Shown: positions 14,272 through 27,007 of the stretch, piece by piece
Layout: every line of letters starts with the position of its first letter
How positions within the stretch are numbered: the first letter of the stretch is position 1
Origin: Trebouxia sp. TZW2008
Lineage: Eukaryota > Chlorophyta > Trebouxiophyceae > Trebouxiales > Trebouxiaceae
Direction of reading: 5' to 3'
Length of the DNA stretch: 64,000 bases
NCBI GenBank assembly: GCA_002118135.1
Contig: BDIU01000324.1
Location: forward strand, 62,001 to 126,000
The notes under the pieces: generated by a model
What the model was told of the DNA's origin: nothing
What the model saw: only the letters and a program-made list of their open reading frames with translations
The model's database searches: none
Position numbers and translations under genes: made by a program

Positions 14272-17200
14272 TCATTGTTCACAACGAGCACTGACCATGA
14301 TGCTGCCAGCTGGAAAGCTCCTCAGCAAAAAATTGTCCTGAATGACTTTCAGAGCCATTGCTGTGTCAAGAGTTGCCAAGTACTTGTTCGCTGCAGTGGT
14401 TTGGCGCCGCTGCACTGCTGCATCCTCTGTCTGCCCAGTTGTTGCATTGTCAATCACCCAACATGGGCCGCCTGCTGCAAAGTGCTGATAGACATCTCTG
14501 TGCTCATCTGGTTGTGCTAGCACTTCACAGCACAAGAGGCACAGATGGGTTCTGCATTTGCTGCACGTCATGTGGTTGCAGCCGCTAGACTTGACAATGC
14601 TGGTGCTGCAATTGGGGCAAGTCAGCATGCCAGCCTCTGTCAACGCCTCTTCAAGTTTCCTCTTTGCCGCATCCACTGTCAGGGCACATTCATGCTGCAC
14701 ACGGCGGTCTAGACCCACAGACGCTTTGCATTGCAAGCATGACACCTGCAGACAAGCCTCAGTCAATGCAGCAGTGCAGCCATGCTAAATCGGTATGCCA
14801 TCAAGCAGAAATGCAAATATCAAGTGAAACGCGTCTGCCTGAGCATCATTTTCTGCAAGAGAGGCATGTGAATCCACTAGGTAAACATCATTGATCAGCA
14901 ACAAGCGTTGTTTCAGCAGATATCTTGCTGAATTGCTACTGTCAATCGCCACAGAAGTGAAAGGACTGGGCAGGTATTCAAACAGCCATAGTGCAGGCGT
15001 TTCGATGCCAACACAATAAGTGCGCATGAGCTGGTAAATAATGTGTTGCTTACCTGCAGACATTTGACACAGCGAAACAACTGAATGGGCTGCTTTTGGA
15101 AGCCATCAGCATTGTCGTCGTTGCCTTCAAATTCACTGTACTCTCCACAAGCAGGACAGCTGATGACGTTCCCCGCGGCCATTGCTGCTGTCTCTAAAAG
15201 CAGCTTGTCAAAGTCTTCAAACACCTCCCTGCATTGTGCTCACATGGCTTGCCATACATGCCAGAAAGTCCCTGATATAATGGCTTCATTTGCTGTGTCA
15301 GACGCGCAATGGTCACTGGGACAAACACGGAATACCATCATGCATCCAAAGTTTCACATGAAGCAACGACTTTCGCTTCAGATAACATGATAGAAGCTTG
15401 TCCAGCTGACTTCCAGGGACAAACATCACCTGTCCACAAAGCACGCTACTTCCTTAGGTGTCCAAGCTCGTGCTGAGCAAAATTGAGCCTGAGGGCACTC
15501 AATGCTAGTCACAAGAGCGCGGATCTTGCTCTGCACATGCCCTTGCAGGCAGCCCTGGCAATACAGGTGCGACCCGTTTGGGCAGCAGCTGGCTTGCTGC
15601 TCTGTCAGCCGTCTGTTTGTGTCTGAGTCGTCAATGACTCCGCCCCAAGCAAATTCATCCCAGCAGATGGAGCACTTGACCATCTTGCCTGCAGTGTAGA
15701 GCAGAAAACCTCACTGCCAGGTGTACAGTTGCAATCTCTGACTTGTTGTGCTGTCAGGCGGTGCAACACTGCTTGGAGTTGAGGCAGCTACCTTGTAAGC
15801 CTTGACTTGTTGTACACAAAGCCAACAACTACAGCACTTAGTAAAGCAGATCACTGATCAAACAGACGCCCTGTGATGGAACCATGATGCAGTAGCATAT
15901 ACAGCATCTGTGCAGAGAAGAGACACAAATTGCACCCTTACGGACTGTAACATCCTTGTTATTGAGGGACAAATGAAGTGAAATATTGAATGTGAAGCTT
16001 GCTGCCTGCCTTGTAAACAATGCAGACTGACCTGCATCTGCAGACTTGGTCAATTTATTTGCCAACAGTTTGTCTTTCAGAGCACGCGACCCTGCTGATA
16101 TGGAGCCTTGGTCTGCTGGCACAACAGCTTGTGCATTCCTGCAATGCAAAACAGGTTGATTCTCTTGCCGACTCCTGATAGAGCAGTATGACTGAAGGTC
16201 TTGGGGCAGCAAGATTATCACTGGCATGCCATCTTCACCAATTATGGACCAAGGAGAAGGGCTTTACTTGACATAGCGGGCAACGCTGGTCATGAAGCGC
16301 TCCACATAAAAGATGTGCGTCGCCTCCTCTTGAGCAAACATGATCTGGGGCAGCTCAGCCTCATGATCAGTAGGTTGGCAACCTGGCACATCCGCCAGTG
16401 TCTTGCGACAGCACCGCATGCAAGCCTGCTCCCAAACTTGATCAGCAACAGGGAAGGGGACCGTATCTGTGGCACGTGAAGCATGGCGACCGTTTGGCAG
16501 ACACCCTGCAGAAAGCTCATTTGCACCATGGAATGCCTGGCATGACCTTTGCTGTGACCCTGACTTGTTGCTCAGCAATGTATATTGTGCACGTCAATGC
16601 TGCATTGCATGGGTGTATGTGAGCACATATTGAATGCTTCAATGCATTGACACTCGAGGCAAGCTGTGAGCACAAGGTGTGCCTAGATGCTGAGATGTTC
16701 AGTATGGCGTGCCTGGGCTGTCATGCACAGTCCTCTGGCAGCAATCATAACGATCAAAGATATAGCACTCATTTGGAGTGCCCTCATTTCTGCAATGAAA
16801 GTCCATGGCTCCTGAATGATGCTTGCATCCCCCTCTCTGCCCAGGATGAAATGTCTGCTTGCAACGTGTGCAGACCTTGGAGTTGCAAGCCTCCTGTGTC
16901 TGGTATGCAGCTTTGTGCTGTCGCATAAACTCTGCCTGATCAAGGCTGATTTCCTCATGCTGATTTGCTAGTGTTAGGCTTCCCCTACACAGCCCGTACC
17001 ATGCTAAGCACCAGGCCATGCTGGACATGCAAGTTACATGGCATCCTTAAGTTCATGATGCTCCTGCCAGCCGATGCAACAGACCCATCAAGGTAGCAGG
17101 TGCGGTCAAGCAGGACAGCATACAACGCAACTGTGTTGAGCCTGCATAGGTCAGCATGCTGCATGCTTGCCTGTGACAGTCAGAGATGCAGCCTGGGACT

Positions 17201-17902
17201 GTCAACAGCTTCTTGTGACAACAGCTTGTGGTCGTCTGTCCAACTACATAGCGTTTGCCATCGAGCCCAATGACTACAGGTCTTTCAATGGTGCTGGTCC
17301 GCATAACAACCCCTGACACTGAGCCATGCTGTTTTGCATGTTGTCCCGCAGCATTGCTTGGACAATCTGTACAGGTCAAAGTTAGCATTCTTGTTCAAAC
17401 AATTGTGTACAAGGTGGAGCTAGGGCGAGCATGCATTTGCATCTCAGAAATACCAACAAGCAGCTGATGTAAGTTTGTGTGTTCAGTGATCAGTGACCAG
17501 TATTGTGCTGTATGCAGCGCATTTGTCACAGCCAGAGCAAAGAAGCACTGCACCTTCATGGCCCTTGACATCTTTGTGACAGCAATCCCAGCCGTTTAAA
17601 AGCACAATGTCATCACCATGAGCTTGAAAAGTTGCTTTCAAAGGTAGGATGTTGAACGTGAAATGGCCAGGGTGATATCGACAGGCTTCGCTGTGATTCT
17701 CTTCTTCAGTGAAATCCTGCAAGTCAAGCTGGCGACCTGTATTGACGTGAACAGCAGACAGCACGTGAACAGCAAATACAACATCACAGGACTTCGATGC
17801 TGACTTGACCATTGAATGCAAGATTGGGGAAAGCGCAGCATCCTTGACCATTCTTGCGACAGCGTCTCCTGACAGGGCAGATGCTGTAACATCTCTATTC
17901 AT
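14272..17902 (-). CDS. RING-IBR-RING (RBR) E3 ubiquitin ligase with CHORD-like modules
   Basis: RBR ligases take ubiquitin from an E2 onto a RING2 cysteine and then onto substrate. RING1 lies in exon 15430-15688 (KCSICWDEF ... CCPNGSHLYCQGCLQ), the IBR in 15054-15228 (ISCPACGEYSEF ... FRCVKCLQ), and RING2 in 14272-14745 (LTCPNCSTSIVKSSGCNHMTCSKC), where the C after SSG or the PNC pair would carry the thioester. Upstream exons (about 16.0-17.9 kb) hold repeated zinc-binding modules: CRYHPGHFTF...GWDCC, SCCHKKLLTVPGC, CTRCKQTFHPG...CKHHSG...YDCC and CCRKTLADVPGC, which resemble CHORD or other C/H-rich modules. I chose ATG 17902 because the C/H-rich frame is open from there. Exon joins between 15.7 and 17.5 kb are approximate; two adjacent genes instead of one cannot be fully excluded. 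Confidence 0.72.
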
Positions 17903-18151
17903 AATCAGGCAAGCTCGCCAGCACAACTTCAATGGCACGGGATCTCATCAGTCACTGCAGCATACTCGTCATGAGGTTCAGCCACAGACTAGCATTTTGC
18001 CCGAAGCTGGCGCCAATCGCCAGCAGCCCTTGCAGGGCTATTGCGAACGCCCCTCGGGATCGGAATCCTATCGGGAGCAATTGCGCAAACTCGTTGACCA
18101 GCGCTCTTGTACGCGCAACTCACGCGCTGTCGATCAGATTGTCGTTACTTC
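17903..18151. promoter_or_regulatory. Divergent promoter, RBR ligase / PTAC16-like
   Basis: Only 249 bases separate the two putative start codons. The region is CpG-richer than the introns (for example CGCCAATCGCC and ACGCGCTGTCGATC). No defined motif is recognised. Confidence 0.5.
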
Positions 18152-21100
18152 ATGGCCATGCATGTGTTGCACCATACTCAGATTATCAGGACGGATTGCC
18201 TCGTAAAACCTGCGCATGCCAAGCAAGCACATCGCAATGCGTTTACATCTGGCAGCTCCCCCGCTGCCAAACGACCAGTGCAGCATTGCGCACATTCATC
18301 AAGAAACAGACGTGCAAGTCGCAGTTTAATTCGCGCAACGGCAGCCACAGATACCGGCACACGAGCAATCCAAGCGATCAAAAAGTCGGTTGGCGGAGAC
18401 GTCTTTGTGGCAGGTTGACAACGCACTTCAGCGTCTTCTGTCGACGTTGTGCAGCTTGCAGCACCAGACGGTATTCTCAAGATCGTTTGCCCACAAACGC
18501 ATTCGTGACCTGCATACTGGGGCGCTGCAGGAGGGAACGGACAGCTTTCAGCACGGATCATTCAAGAGCTTTTGAGGAATGGCTTCAAAGTCACTGCAGG
18601 CATGCGACCAGCCCTCGAACACGCTCAAAGCTGCACCTGTGCCAATGCTCACAGGCAGAATGCTGATGCTGATACTGCATGCATGCATGATAAATGTGTG
18701 GTTGTGATGCCTCTGACATTGGAATTGGTCATCATGACATGCATTATAGTGGGTTTCTGGCCCAGCTAGGTGCATACACAAGCAGCAACCTGCATCCAAA
18801 TAACAAAGCTGTCCAAAGTAGTATTGTTTCAGCGCAAATGGATCCTCAAGTCACTCACATCTGCTTTGATATGCGAATCACTTGAGCGTGTAATGTCTGA
18901 TGACAGGCGTGACAGATCTTGAAGAAGCTCGAGCAAGCTTGGAGTTTGCAAAGAGATTTGAGCTGATCAAAGGACAGGAAACCAAAAACATCAAGCTCCA
19001 GGGTGTAGACCTGTCTGATGGGTCTGCTATTGCATCCGCCTTGCCCAGGTACAGCACTTGTGAGTCATGCCAATAATTTTGCATGTTGCAATGTTCTGCT
19101 TGTCATCTGCTTACTAGTCTCCATGCAGTGTGCAAAAGATGACCTCAAATGTCACTTTCTCGACAAGCTGATGCATGCTGCAAAGCAACACTGCACTTGC
19201 AGCATATGCTGGCAAAAAGATGGCTCATACAAGCATGCATGCATATGCTGCAAGTGCAGTCTCACTTTGCATCATGCATCAGCTTGTTGGGGAAGGCAAT
19301 GGCAGTTACATGCTGGTAAGCTCAGAGCAGCTTATATGGGCAGACCTCAATAGCAGTCAGCGTTAAGTGAGGGGTTCCAGTTGCCGAGCCTTTGTGCCTT
19401 ACGTTGACCGCAAACGCAGAGAGATAACGCTGACAAATGAATGGTGGTGTCATGTCACCATGTAGATTTTGACCAAACAGTGCCCATGCAGTCAGCAGCA
19501 GTATGTCACGTGCCAGTTTGTAAGTCAGCAAAGCTGCGGCATACTGTGTAAAACAGATTCACCTGTGCATATCAGTGTTGTCTGGTGGGCTGACTCAAGG
19601 TGACGCTGTGCAATACATCAGCCACACAACAGTCTGTGGCTGGACGGAACCACCTTGGACCTTGAGAAGAAGTCAAGTACACTGAAAGCTTTTCAAGGCT
19701 GTCAAACACTTATGACAATAGCAGGCAAACGCCACACAGCCACAGAGCTTGCAGGTTTTGTGTCACAGATTGAGGCTCAAGTCAGCATTTCCAAAGAACC
19801 CTTCAGCAGCTTTAGATGACACTCATGATACTTGCTGAATCCTGTGTGTTATGCAGGAATGCAAGAGTACTGGTGGCAGTAGGAGACAGCTTCGGCAGCC
19901 AGCGCAGTGACAATCAGCTAGTCAACAGAGCCCTGTCAGCAGCAGTGGAAAGGAATGCCCAGCAGTTCATCCTGGTGACCCCACTTGGAGGGGGCGGGGG
20001 TGGCGGGGGTTTGTTTGGGGCCCTGTTTGGTGGGGGTGGAGGCTCCTCAAAGCAACCTAGCAAGATTGAACGACAGGTACACCATGCTTGCAAGCACAGA
20101 CTTCTTGCCTTCGCGTGGTCTGTAACCCAAGTCTGTGCTCTGTACGCCATTGCTATGCTCTGTTGTAACACAGAGTTGTGTGACAGAACATGCTAAGGCA
20201 ACATGTATGGACTCTTGATCAAAGGCAGCCTCACACAAGATAACGTTTGCACTCTTGTATAGCCTGTGTTGGTCATTACCTTGAGGACAACCATCAACCT
20301 GTTCCCAAAGCAACGTGCTGAGATGATCAATTTGTATGACAAGCAGCGTTTCCACTGCGTGTCTACGAATATGGCAAAATTTCAGAGTTGGGTTCTGTGT
20401 ATAATGTTGTAGGTGGCAGACAGTGGGCTTGACTTTGTGATTGTGCGGTCAGCCAAGACTGATGGGGCGGAGGGATTGGTAGAGTCTGGGGTGAGCCTAA
20501 CCCCCCAGGGCAGCCTCACCGGCAGCTCTAAAGCCACCAAGACTCAGGTCAGCCCATGCAATATATCAGATTTGCATGCAACATGGCAGCCCTGCCAACA
20601 GTTCTGCAGCTGGCAGACGTCTGTTTGCCGTCAGTTTGTGAAATTACGCTGATGCATTACAGCAGTCAGTCGGCAAAGTTGACAGGCATATATACTGTTG
20701 AGGCATTCTGGTCTTTGCTGAACCTTGTATCTTGATGCCAAATAGCAATCAAATGTTGGTTTTCACATAAGCTCAAGTGCTGACATGACTTTGCAGCCGG
20801 ATATTGATATGCATATAAGCTCAAGTGCTGAAACCACATCACAGCCAGATGTGCAGCTGACAGGCAAAAAACCCCTGTCAGCAAGGTGGTCTTGGCATCA
20901 TGAGTGCTGATGCACAAGCAGTAAATCAATTGTTGAAGTGACACAGTAGCTCAGTAACTTCAGGGCTTGAGTGACATAGTCGTCAGATGTGGTGGTGATA
21001 TGTGGGTGGCAAAGATGGTGGCTCAGGTGCTGCTGCAGGCCCAGACTGACGGGCTTATAGACGGTGATCAGCAAGTTGAATTTTGCTTGTGCTCTAGCTA

Positions 21101-24100
21101 GCCAAGACTACAGTGCTGAAACAACAAAGACATCAGATGTGAAAATGGCGTGCAGGTGGCGGAGGTGGTGGCGCAAGTTCTGCTGCAGGCCCAGTCTGAC
21201 GTGCTCATAGAGGTGGCTGCTGACCCCGCCTCGCCACCCAGAAACGTGGAGAGCCAAGTTGCACAGGTAGGCAGCCTAGCACCGCCTCATGACTGGCTTA
21301 TGACTGTGCCATTAGGTTTTGTGACTGCCCTTGTGTAGGTGACCTCAACTGCTTGTGACTGCCCTTTGTTTGAATGGTCTGGTTCATTAGACCTGACTTG
21401 CAAAAGCAAGGTGATTGCCCTTGTGGTGGCCTCAACCAAAGAAGGGTGGACCTTCAGGTGGCACAGGCAGGCAAACTAGTACCGCCTCATGACAGGTTTG
21501 TTGCTGTGCGTGCCTGGTTGGTCTCAGTTGCTTGTGACTGCAATATATCAGTGGTCTTGGGTTTTTCAGGCCTGACTTGAGCAAGGTGGCTGCTGATCCT
21601 GCCCTCCCCATGCCGACAGGCGGAGAGCAAAGTTGCGCAGGCTTGACACAGTCTCTTACTTATGTGAGTACTGTTTGTGAAAATAACCTCAAAAGTCTTG
21701 CTGCTGATCTAGCTTACGTTGCAGTTCTTAGGATCCCACACGGCAAGGGGTGTCTTACGTACCCAAAGCTGTCTCTCAATGCCATCACTCCACTAGCGGG
21801 TTCACACCCCTCAGCTTGGCCCAGCAAGATCTGGAATGACATTGTCCCATCTGTATGTCAATGGCTAAACATTGGACGTCCTTGCCGTGATGCTCAAAAT
21901 GAAATATCCTGGCAAAATAGGACATGGACCACACATATCTAGAGAGAGAGAAATTTTACATGCTTTAGCCAGCCAACAAGGCTGATCACATGTGCCACAC
22001 TGTGGCATTGGCTATATGTCCATGAAATTCAGGCAGTCTATGACATAGTGAAACACCCCAAAATGAGCACCTGTGCCAGTATTTGTTAACATGTTATCAT
22101 CAGTGTTTCACCCAGCTTGCAGAGCGCGCCTGAGGGACACCTTTGCCTGATAGTTGCAGGAGCAGATTGGCTGTTGAACAACAAAGTCAGTACTTGCATT
22201 TTCAGGCAGCCAAATAGACCTGCAGCTGCCAGGCAGGCAAGCTTCTTTGAAGCGCTGTACATGGCGTTTTGTACTGAAGGCAAACAAGCGCTTTCAGCAA
22301 CATGCCTGACAGTATTCTGCCTGGACGGCGCCTATAGAGCAGCAATCCCAGGCTGCTTGAACTCAGAGAGGCTCCTGTTATGATGCCTGACGGCATAAAC
22401 TTTTCTTTCCATTTTCTTGTCTGCAGAAATCATGTGCACAAATGGTCCTGCAGATGAACTTGTCCTTTCTTCCTTTGTCTTGCAAATTTACATGCACAAG
22501 TGTTTCTCCAGGTAAACTTTTCCTTACCTTTTCTGAAGAATTCATGCACAAGATCATTTCTGCAGGTCCTGCCAGAGTGCAGCATATCCGAGGAGGCTGG
22601 TGCTGCTGCTGAAGAAGAAGAGGAGGAAGAAGAAGAGGAGGAGGAGGAAGAGCAAGCACCGCCTCCCAGCAAGCCATCTGGGGGGCTGTTTGGCCGCACC
22701 CAACAGCTGAAGGCACAATCTGAGCCACAAGCGGTGCGCTGCTCTCAAGCATGCACATGTCTCATATATCAGAATTGACCCTGAGTCACGCATCCATACT
22801 CAGATTATCTCGCCTGTCCTGACCTTGTTTGTTTGTGTCTATTGCACAGCTCGGGCGTGGTTTCTCGTACAATTGTATGCAGATCACATGAGAGACAACA
22901 GTTGACCCTGAGTCTTGTACATGAGCATCTAGCAGAAAACCAGGAAGAAGAAGAAAAAGGATTACGTGCTTTAGCCAGCCAACAAATTGATCGCATTAGC
23001 TACACACTGTCAATGACTATATCTACACAGCCAAAAGGTTGCTGAACTCCTTGTGCAGATGACAACATATGGAAGTGTGCCAACGAATGCAATGGCTAAC
23101 ATGCTTGTTATGTGTGTGAAGCTCCAGTGAGAGCACCTTGCAAGCCCGCAACTGCTGCCGTTCTAATCAAGATGCTCCAGGTCCTGGGTGCATGTCCCAG
23201 CCAAGTTATCTGCAAGTGCTGACACTCTTGATCAAATATCGCCTACTCACTGGCAGTAAAGTGGTCGACTTATCCGTGTAGTTTGTTGTGCAAATTTGGC
23301 TGAGCTCGATGTAGTCTATTTAGTTCAGCTCAACCTACTGCAGAGCAGCAATGAGAATGGACCACCTCAAGGCGGCGGCGGCGGCCTGGGCGGTCTCTTT
23401 GGCGGTGGCCGCAGCAGAGCAGCAGCTGATGCCCCGACTGGCCCCCAGAAGCAAAAGAAGATTGGTGCTAAACTTGTGGATGCGAAGCCTGTTGGCAAGG
23501 AGGTCAGTCGTAGTAGCTAGTTGCTCTATTCAGGCGCATTCAGCACTGCTCTGGCAGACATAACAGATTGCATGCTCAAGCAAAGCTGTCATGTATGTGT
23601 AGCACAAGCTCTGCCTTGCAAGGCGGGCATGTTTTGGGCATCACAGCAATAATTTTTGATAGTCAAGCTTTGCAAGTCAGGCAACACAATGTCATTACAG
23701 ATCCTCCTAGGTCGATGCTCTGATGCTTTCCAGCTGTCACGCCGCATTGCTCTGATGCTGCATTGCTCTGATGCTGCATTGCTCTCACCCTGCATTGCTG
23801 TGACGCTGCTTTGCTGTAATGCTGCGCTGCTGTGATGCTGCCTTGTTCTGATTTTGCATTCATTGAATGTTGCATTGAGCTTTGGTCCTGACTCATCCAT
23901 GGCATATCTCAAGTTGCTGCTGGGTTGCAAAGGCAGTGTGGTCCAGGTCACTGCATTTCATTGCATTCAGTACACAGACCATATACATCTGTCGGGTCTG
24001 CGGATGTTCAGGACAATTGTGTGGACTCATGCGCAGACGGCACCATGAAATGGTGCAGAGAGGCGGCTTCAGGCAGATACAAGGGGCAAGCAAGCCAAAC

Positions 24101-25263
24101 ATGCTGACAATTATGCAAGGACGATGAGTATTGACGCGTATGGTGCAGAGAGGGGGTTTCAGGCAGATACGAGGGGCAAGCAAGCAAGGCCAGGATGGTG
24201 ATGAAGAAGAGGACAGCAGCCCATCAAACCCCTTGGCTGGCTTGTTTGGCAGAGGGAAGAAATCCAAGGTCAGCCAAGACGTTGAAGAGGAAGAGGATAG
24301 CAGCCCTCAAAAGCCTTTGGGTGGCTTGTTTGGCGGTGGCAAGAAGTCCAAGGCTAGCAGCAAGGTTGAGGAAGAAGAGGATAGCGGGCCACAGAATCCT
24401 TTGGGCGGCTTGTTTGGCGGTACCAGAAAGGTCAAGGTATGCAGAAGTTGCACCTCCAAAAATCTGTCTTCACAGATAGTGGGTGTAGGACCAACTCGTA
24501 CGGGATCCATTCTGTGTTGGTCGCTGCCTTGACAGCATCAATTGCTGGTCGCTTTTGGCGCTGGTGGCGCCTTTCATGATGCATAATAAGACTTTGCTTG
24601 TCAGCCTCTACTAAGCAGATATCTTCCTTCTGCAGCTACACAAGGTCTCGCTGTCAGCGGCAATTCTGCTAAATGTATGGAGTGAATTTACCGCATTGCA
24701 TTGTTGATCAGATAGGGATGCTATAACTCTGTAAGTCTCTGCCATCGCATGCACTTGCTGTATTTGAAAGCAGTACATCACAGACTGTGCTTTGGCTCAT
24801 CACCAGGTGGTGAACGCATGCACCTAGGCTTGCATACTGATAGAGTTGATGCTCAGTTTTGTGGCGCTATGCTCACCACAGCAATTCTCGCAACACCACT
24901 CAAGGTTGCTACAGTATGTGAACTCAGCAATCTCTTGTAGCTAGCTCGTCAGTGCAGTTTTGGGAATCTGCTTTTAGAACACCAACCAAGTAAATACCAC
25001 TCATACCTGCAATCTCACACAGTTAATGCATCTTGCGCACATTGTATGCATTGCAGGCTGAAGCACAGCAGAAGACTCCAAGTGTGCAAGGAGCGCGCAA
25101 GGCAGTAGCCAAAGGGATAGCAGCCAAGGGTCAGCAGGGCAAGTCAGCTGCAAAGCAAGCGGGCAGGGCTGTGCAGGAGGAGCCCAACCCCCAGAAAAAA
25201 GGCGGGGGTTTCTTGGCAGCCCTGGGCATTGGTCAAGAAAGCACATATGTAGATGAGGACTGA
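18152..25263 (+). CDS. PTAC16: PTAC16-like plastid Rossmann (atypical SDR) protein
   Basis: Ten exons join in phase to 586 codons: 18152-18413, 18531-18599, 18907-19048, 19857-20076, 20413-20547, 21156-21266, 22566-22733, 23344-23502, 24149-24436, 25057-25263. An R/S/A-rich N terminus fits a chloroplast transit peptide. Then come DVFVAG and GGNGQLSARIIQELLRNG, the NAD(P)-binding turn in the form GxxGxxS, FELIKGQETKNIKLQGVDLSD, ARVLVAVGDS, and SGLDFVIVRSAKTD. This order matches land-plant PTAC16, a thylakoid and nucleoid-associated phosphoprotein; TIC62 is a related alternative. Glycine-rich GGLFG linkers, a 14-glutamate run and three EEEEDSSPxxPLGGLFGG-KKSK repeats form an unusual acidic/basic C terminus. 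The active-site YxxxK of classical SDRs is not seen, so a scaffold role is likely. The intron at 18600 has a GC donor. TGTAA is at 25513. Confidence 0.8.
20999..21075 (+). repeat. Ghost copy of PTAC16-like exon 6 (upstream)
   Basis: A degenerate copy of exon 21156-21266: GGTGGC(A/G)(A/G)AG(A/G)TGGTGGC, CTGCTGCAGGCCCAG and CTGACG.GCT.ATAGA occur in the same order about 145 bases upstream. Its acceptor side differs (ATGTGGGTGGC in place of TGCAGGTGGC), so it is probably unusable. Confidence 0.88.
21455..21645 (+). repeat. Ghost copies of PTAC16-like exon 6 3' half and donor (downstream)
   Basis: After the true exon, 21459-21500 repeats the exon end and intron start (TGGCACAGGCAGGCA...TAGTACCGCCTCATGAC) and 21588-21645 repeats the 3' half (AAGGTGGCTGCTGATCCTGCC ... 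GGAGAGCAAAGTTGCGCAG) with the donor GT changed to GC. Together with the upstream copy, this exon has echoes on both sides. Confidence 0.82.
22405..22566 (+). repeat. Intronic tandem echoes before PTAC16-like exon 7
   Basis: Three imperfect units of about 55-60 bases each contain a CATG(T)GCACAA step, a pyrimidine-rich TTTCCT run and a CTGCAGGT or CTCCAGGT acceptor-like end. The last one provides the true acceptor at 22565. Confidence 0.65.
24046..24098 (+). repeat. Ghost copy of PTAC16-like exon 9 start
   Basis: ATGGTGCAGAGAGGCGGCTT and CAGGCAGATACAAGGGGCAA repeat the acceptor and first codons of exon 24149-24436 about 100 bases upstream with three or four mismatches. The open frame ends soon after the copy. 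Confidence 0.9.
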
Positions 25264-26361
25264 TCCACGGCTGATGTCCTAGCTTGTGCACTTGTGAAAG
25301 GAGAACTGTTTGAGTAGACGAATTCATGCCGAGTGTTGCAGTTATGGCCAGTATACACTGAAATGCTGTGTCTCAAGGCTTCAAACTGCTCAATGACATG
25401 GCAAGCACAGCTTCAGTTTGCCAGGCTTCTGCGTTGCCAGTCTATGGTCAAGCTTGAGGAAACATCGAATGTATGACAGATGCTATTTCATGTACGTCCA
25501 ATGTGTCCCTGCTGTAACAGATGAGCCAATCAGGCATTCTGCTCATGCAATGCTAGGCTGAAGCTTTGCTCATGACATACAGCAGATTTTGTCCAGTTTG
25601 CCTTGACTGATGAGCATTGCTAACATGTTGTATCTCATACTGATGAACGCCCCTGAGGCTTCATGGTGCGATTGCATGCTGTCAGTGCATGCAGAGAGCA
25701 TTTGCAATGCACTTAATCAACAGAAGAAACCATTCTGCCTTATGTCGTCATGGATTTGTACTGCCAATAGAAAGGCTGTGATGCTGAGGGCTGATCTCGC
25801 AGCGTGACTGCTTTCATGCTGCATCTAGTGTGGCAGTCCCAGGCTAAATCTGAGTACATGGGTGAATGCTAGTTTCATGTCTGCCGATGTTGAAGTTGAT
25901 GTTGAAAGTGGAGACATGCTGAAAGTGATGTTGGAAGTGGAGACATGCAAAGCTCATTGGAACAGCATGTGCTGTTCATGACATTACCACTCATTACAAG
26001 AGCAAGGCAAACGGGAAGTATCATACATGGCCTAAGAATTGATGAGTTTGACAAAATTGAAATAGCATACACGTGCTAGCTGAACATGGCTGCAAATACA
26101 AGTACAGGCAAAATTATATCCTGAATGTCCCAATATGGACTGATATTGTACAAGGGACAAGATCTGCTAAGTCCTCACCAAAACACATTGGTGTGCACAT
26201 TGTCAGAAGACAGCAAAACACAGGATCATTGTTGCAAATCATATAAGGCCGCAGTACAATAGGGATGCCAACCTTCCCGACCCAGATTGCACTCTGAAGC
26301 GTAGCACAGACTGAAAGACAACATGGGTCATTCATTGGCTGCACACTTCTGACGCCCATGA
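25264..26361. other. Convergent intergenic region, PTAC16-like / Yippee
   Basis: About 1.1 kb between two converging genes. It contains the PTAC16-like TGTAA at 25513-25517 and a short direct repeat near 25890-25945 (GAAAGTGGAGACATG and GGAAGTGGAGACATG). I recognise no gene in it. Confidence 0.45.
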
Positions 26362-27007
26362 CTACCAATTGCCCTCCTGTCAATTGCGCAGTTATGGCTC
26401 AGTCGATTTTGAAGGTTGCGTCGCGTTGCAGCAGTGCACTTTGACTCAGCATACCTTCAGCAGCCTTGCTTTCTCTATAATGTACTTGCCCTCTTTGTAC
26501 TTTTGACTAGCTTCAAAAGCCATTTCCTGTAGCATGCATGGCTAATGAGGGCCTGACCGACCTGTGAAGCTGCAGATGCCATGCCAACCAACAGTTTGAC
26601 TCACGTATTTCCAACCGAGCACAGTACTGCAGTTGCTGCAATATATGTCTGCAACGGTGTGCAGCCCTGTCATAAGCAACCTATCCTCTTTCGGACCTAA
26701 CGTGACGTTGACGCTGCAGTGAAATCCCGCCTTTAAGGGATATTCCAGCAGCACTGCGACCGCAGTTCTCGTGCATCTGGTGAAGCTAAGTACTTACGCA
26801 TTGTTAAACAGGTACGCACGACCATGACGTCCTTGAAATGCCTGCGCGAGCGCAATTTTCTGTGTCTTCAACCTTTTCAGTAGAATCGCAGCGATGTCCA
26901 TAACGCACCTTCGATATGATGTCATCATGATCCGCTGAATGGCACCTGCAGCTGCTGCAGCTGTAAATTTTGGTGCCGTTGAGGTATGTTTTGAATGGTC
27001 TTCCCAT
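26362..27007 (-). CDS. Yippee-like zinc-binding protein
   Basis: Yippee proteins are small, highly conserved eukaryotic zinc-binding proteins of the cereblon-like fold; their exact role is unsettled. Five exons join in phase to 111 residues: 26909-27007, 26798-26841, 26605-26713, 26455-26526 and a 15-base last exon 26362-26376. The reading begins [17 protein letters not shown] and shows both CxxC zinc pairs (CSSC, CSNC), DHDDIISK, the [12 protein letters not shown] signature, [22 protein letters not shown] and [14 protein letters not shown]. Length is normal for the family. The final microexon (EGNW-stop) is inferred from phase and an AG acceptor; the rest is secure. Confidence 0.93.

Noticed and set aside
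18152..25263. Assignment as TIC62
   Set aside because: The order and wording of the blocks after the Rossmann turn fit PTAC16 better, and no TIC62-type FNR-binding repeats are seen.
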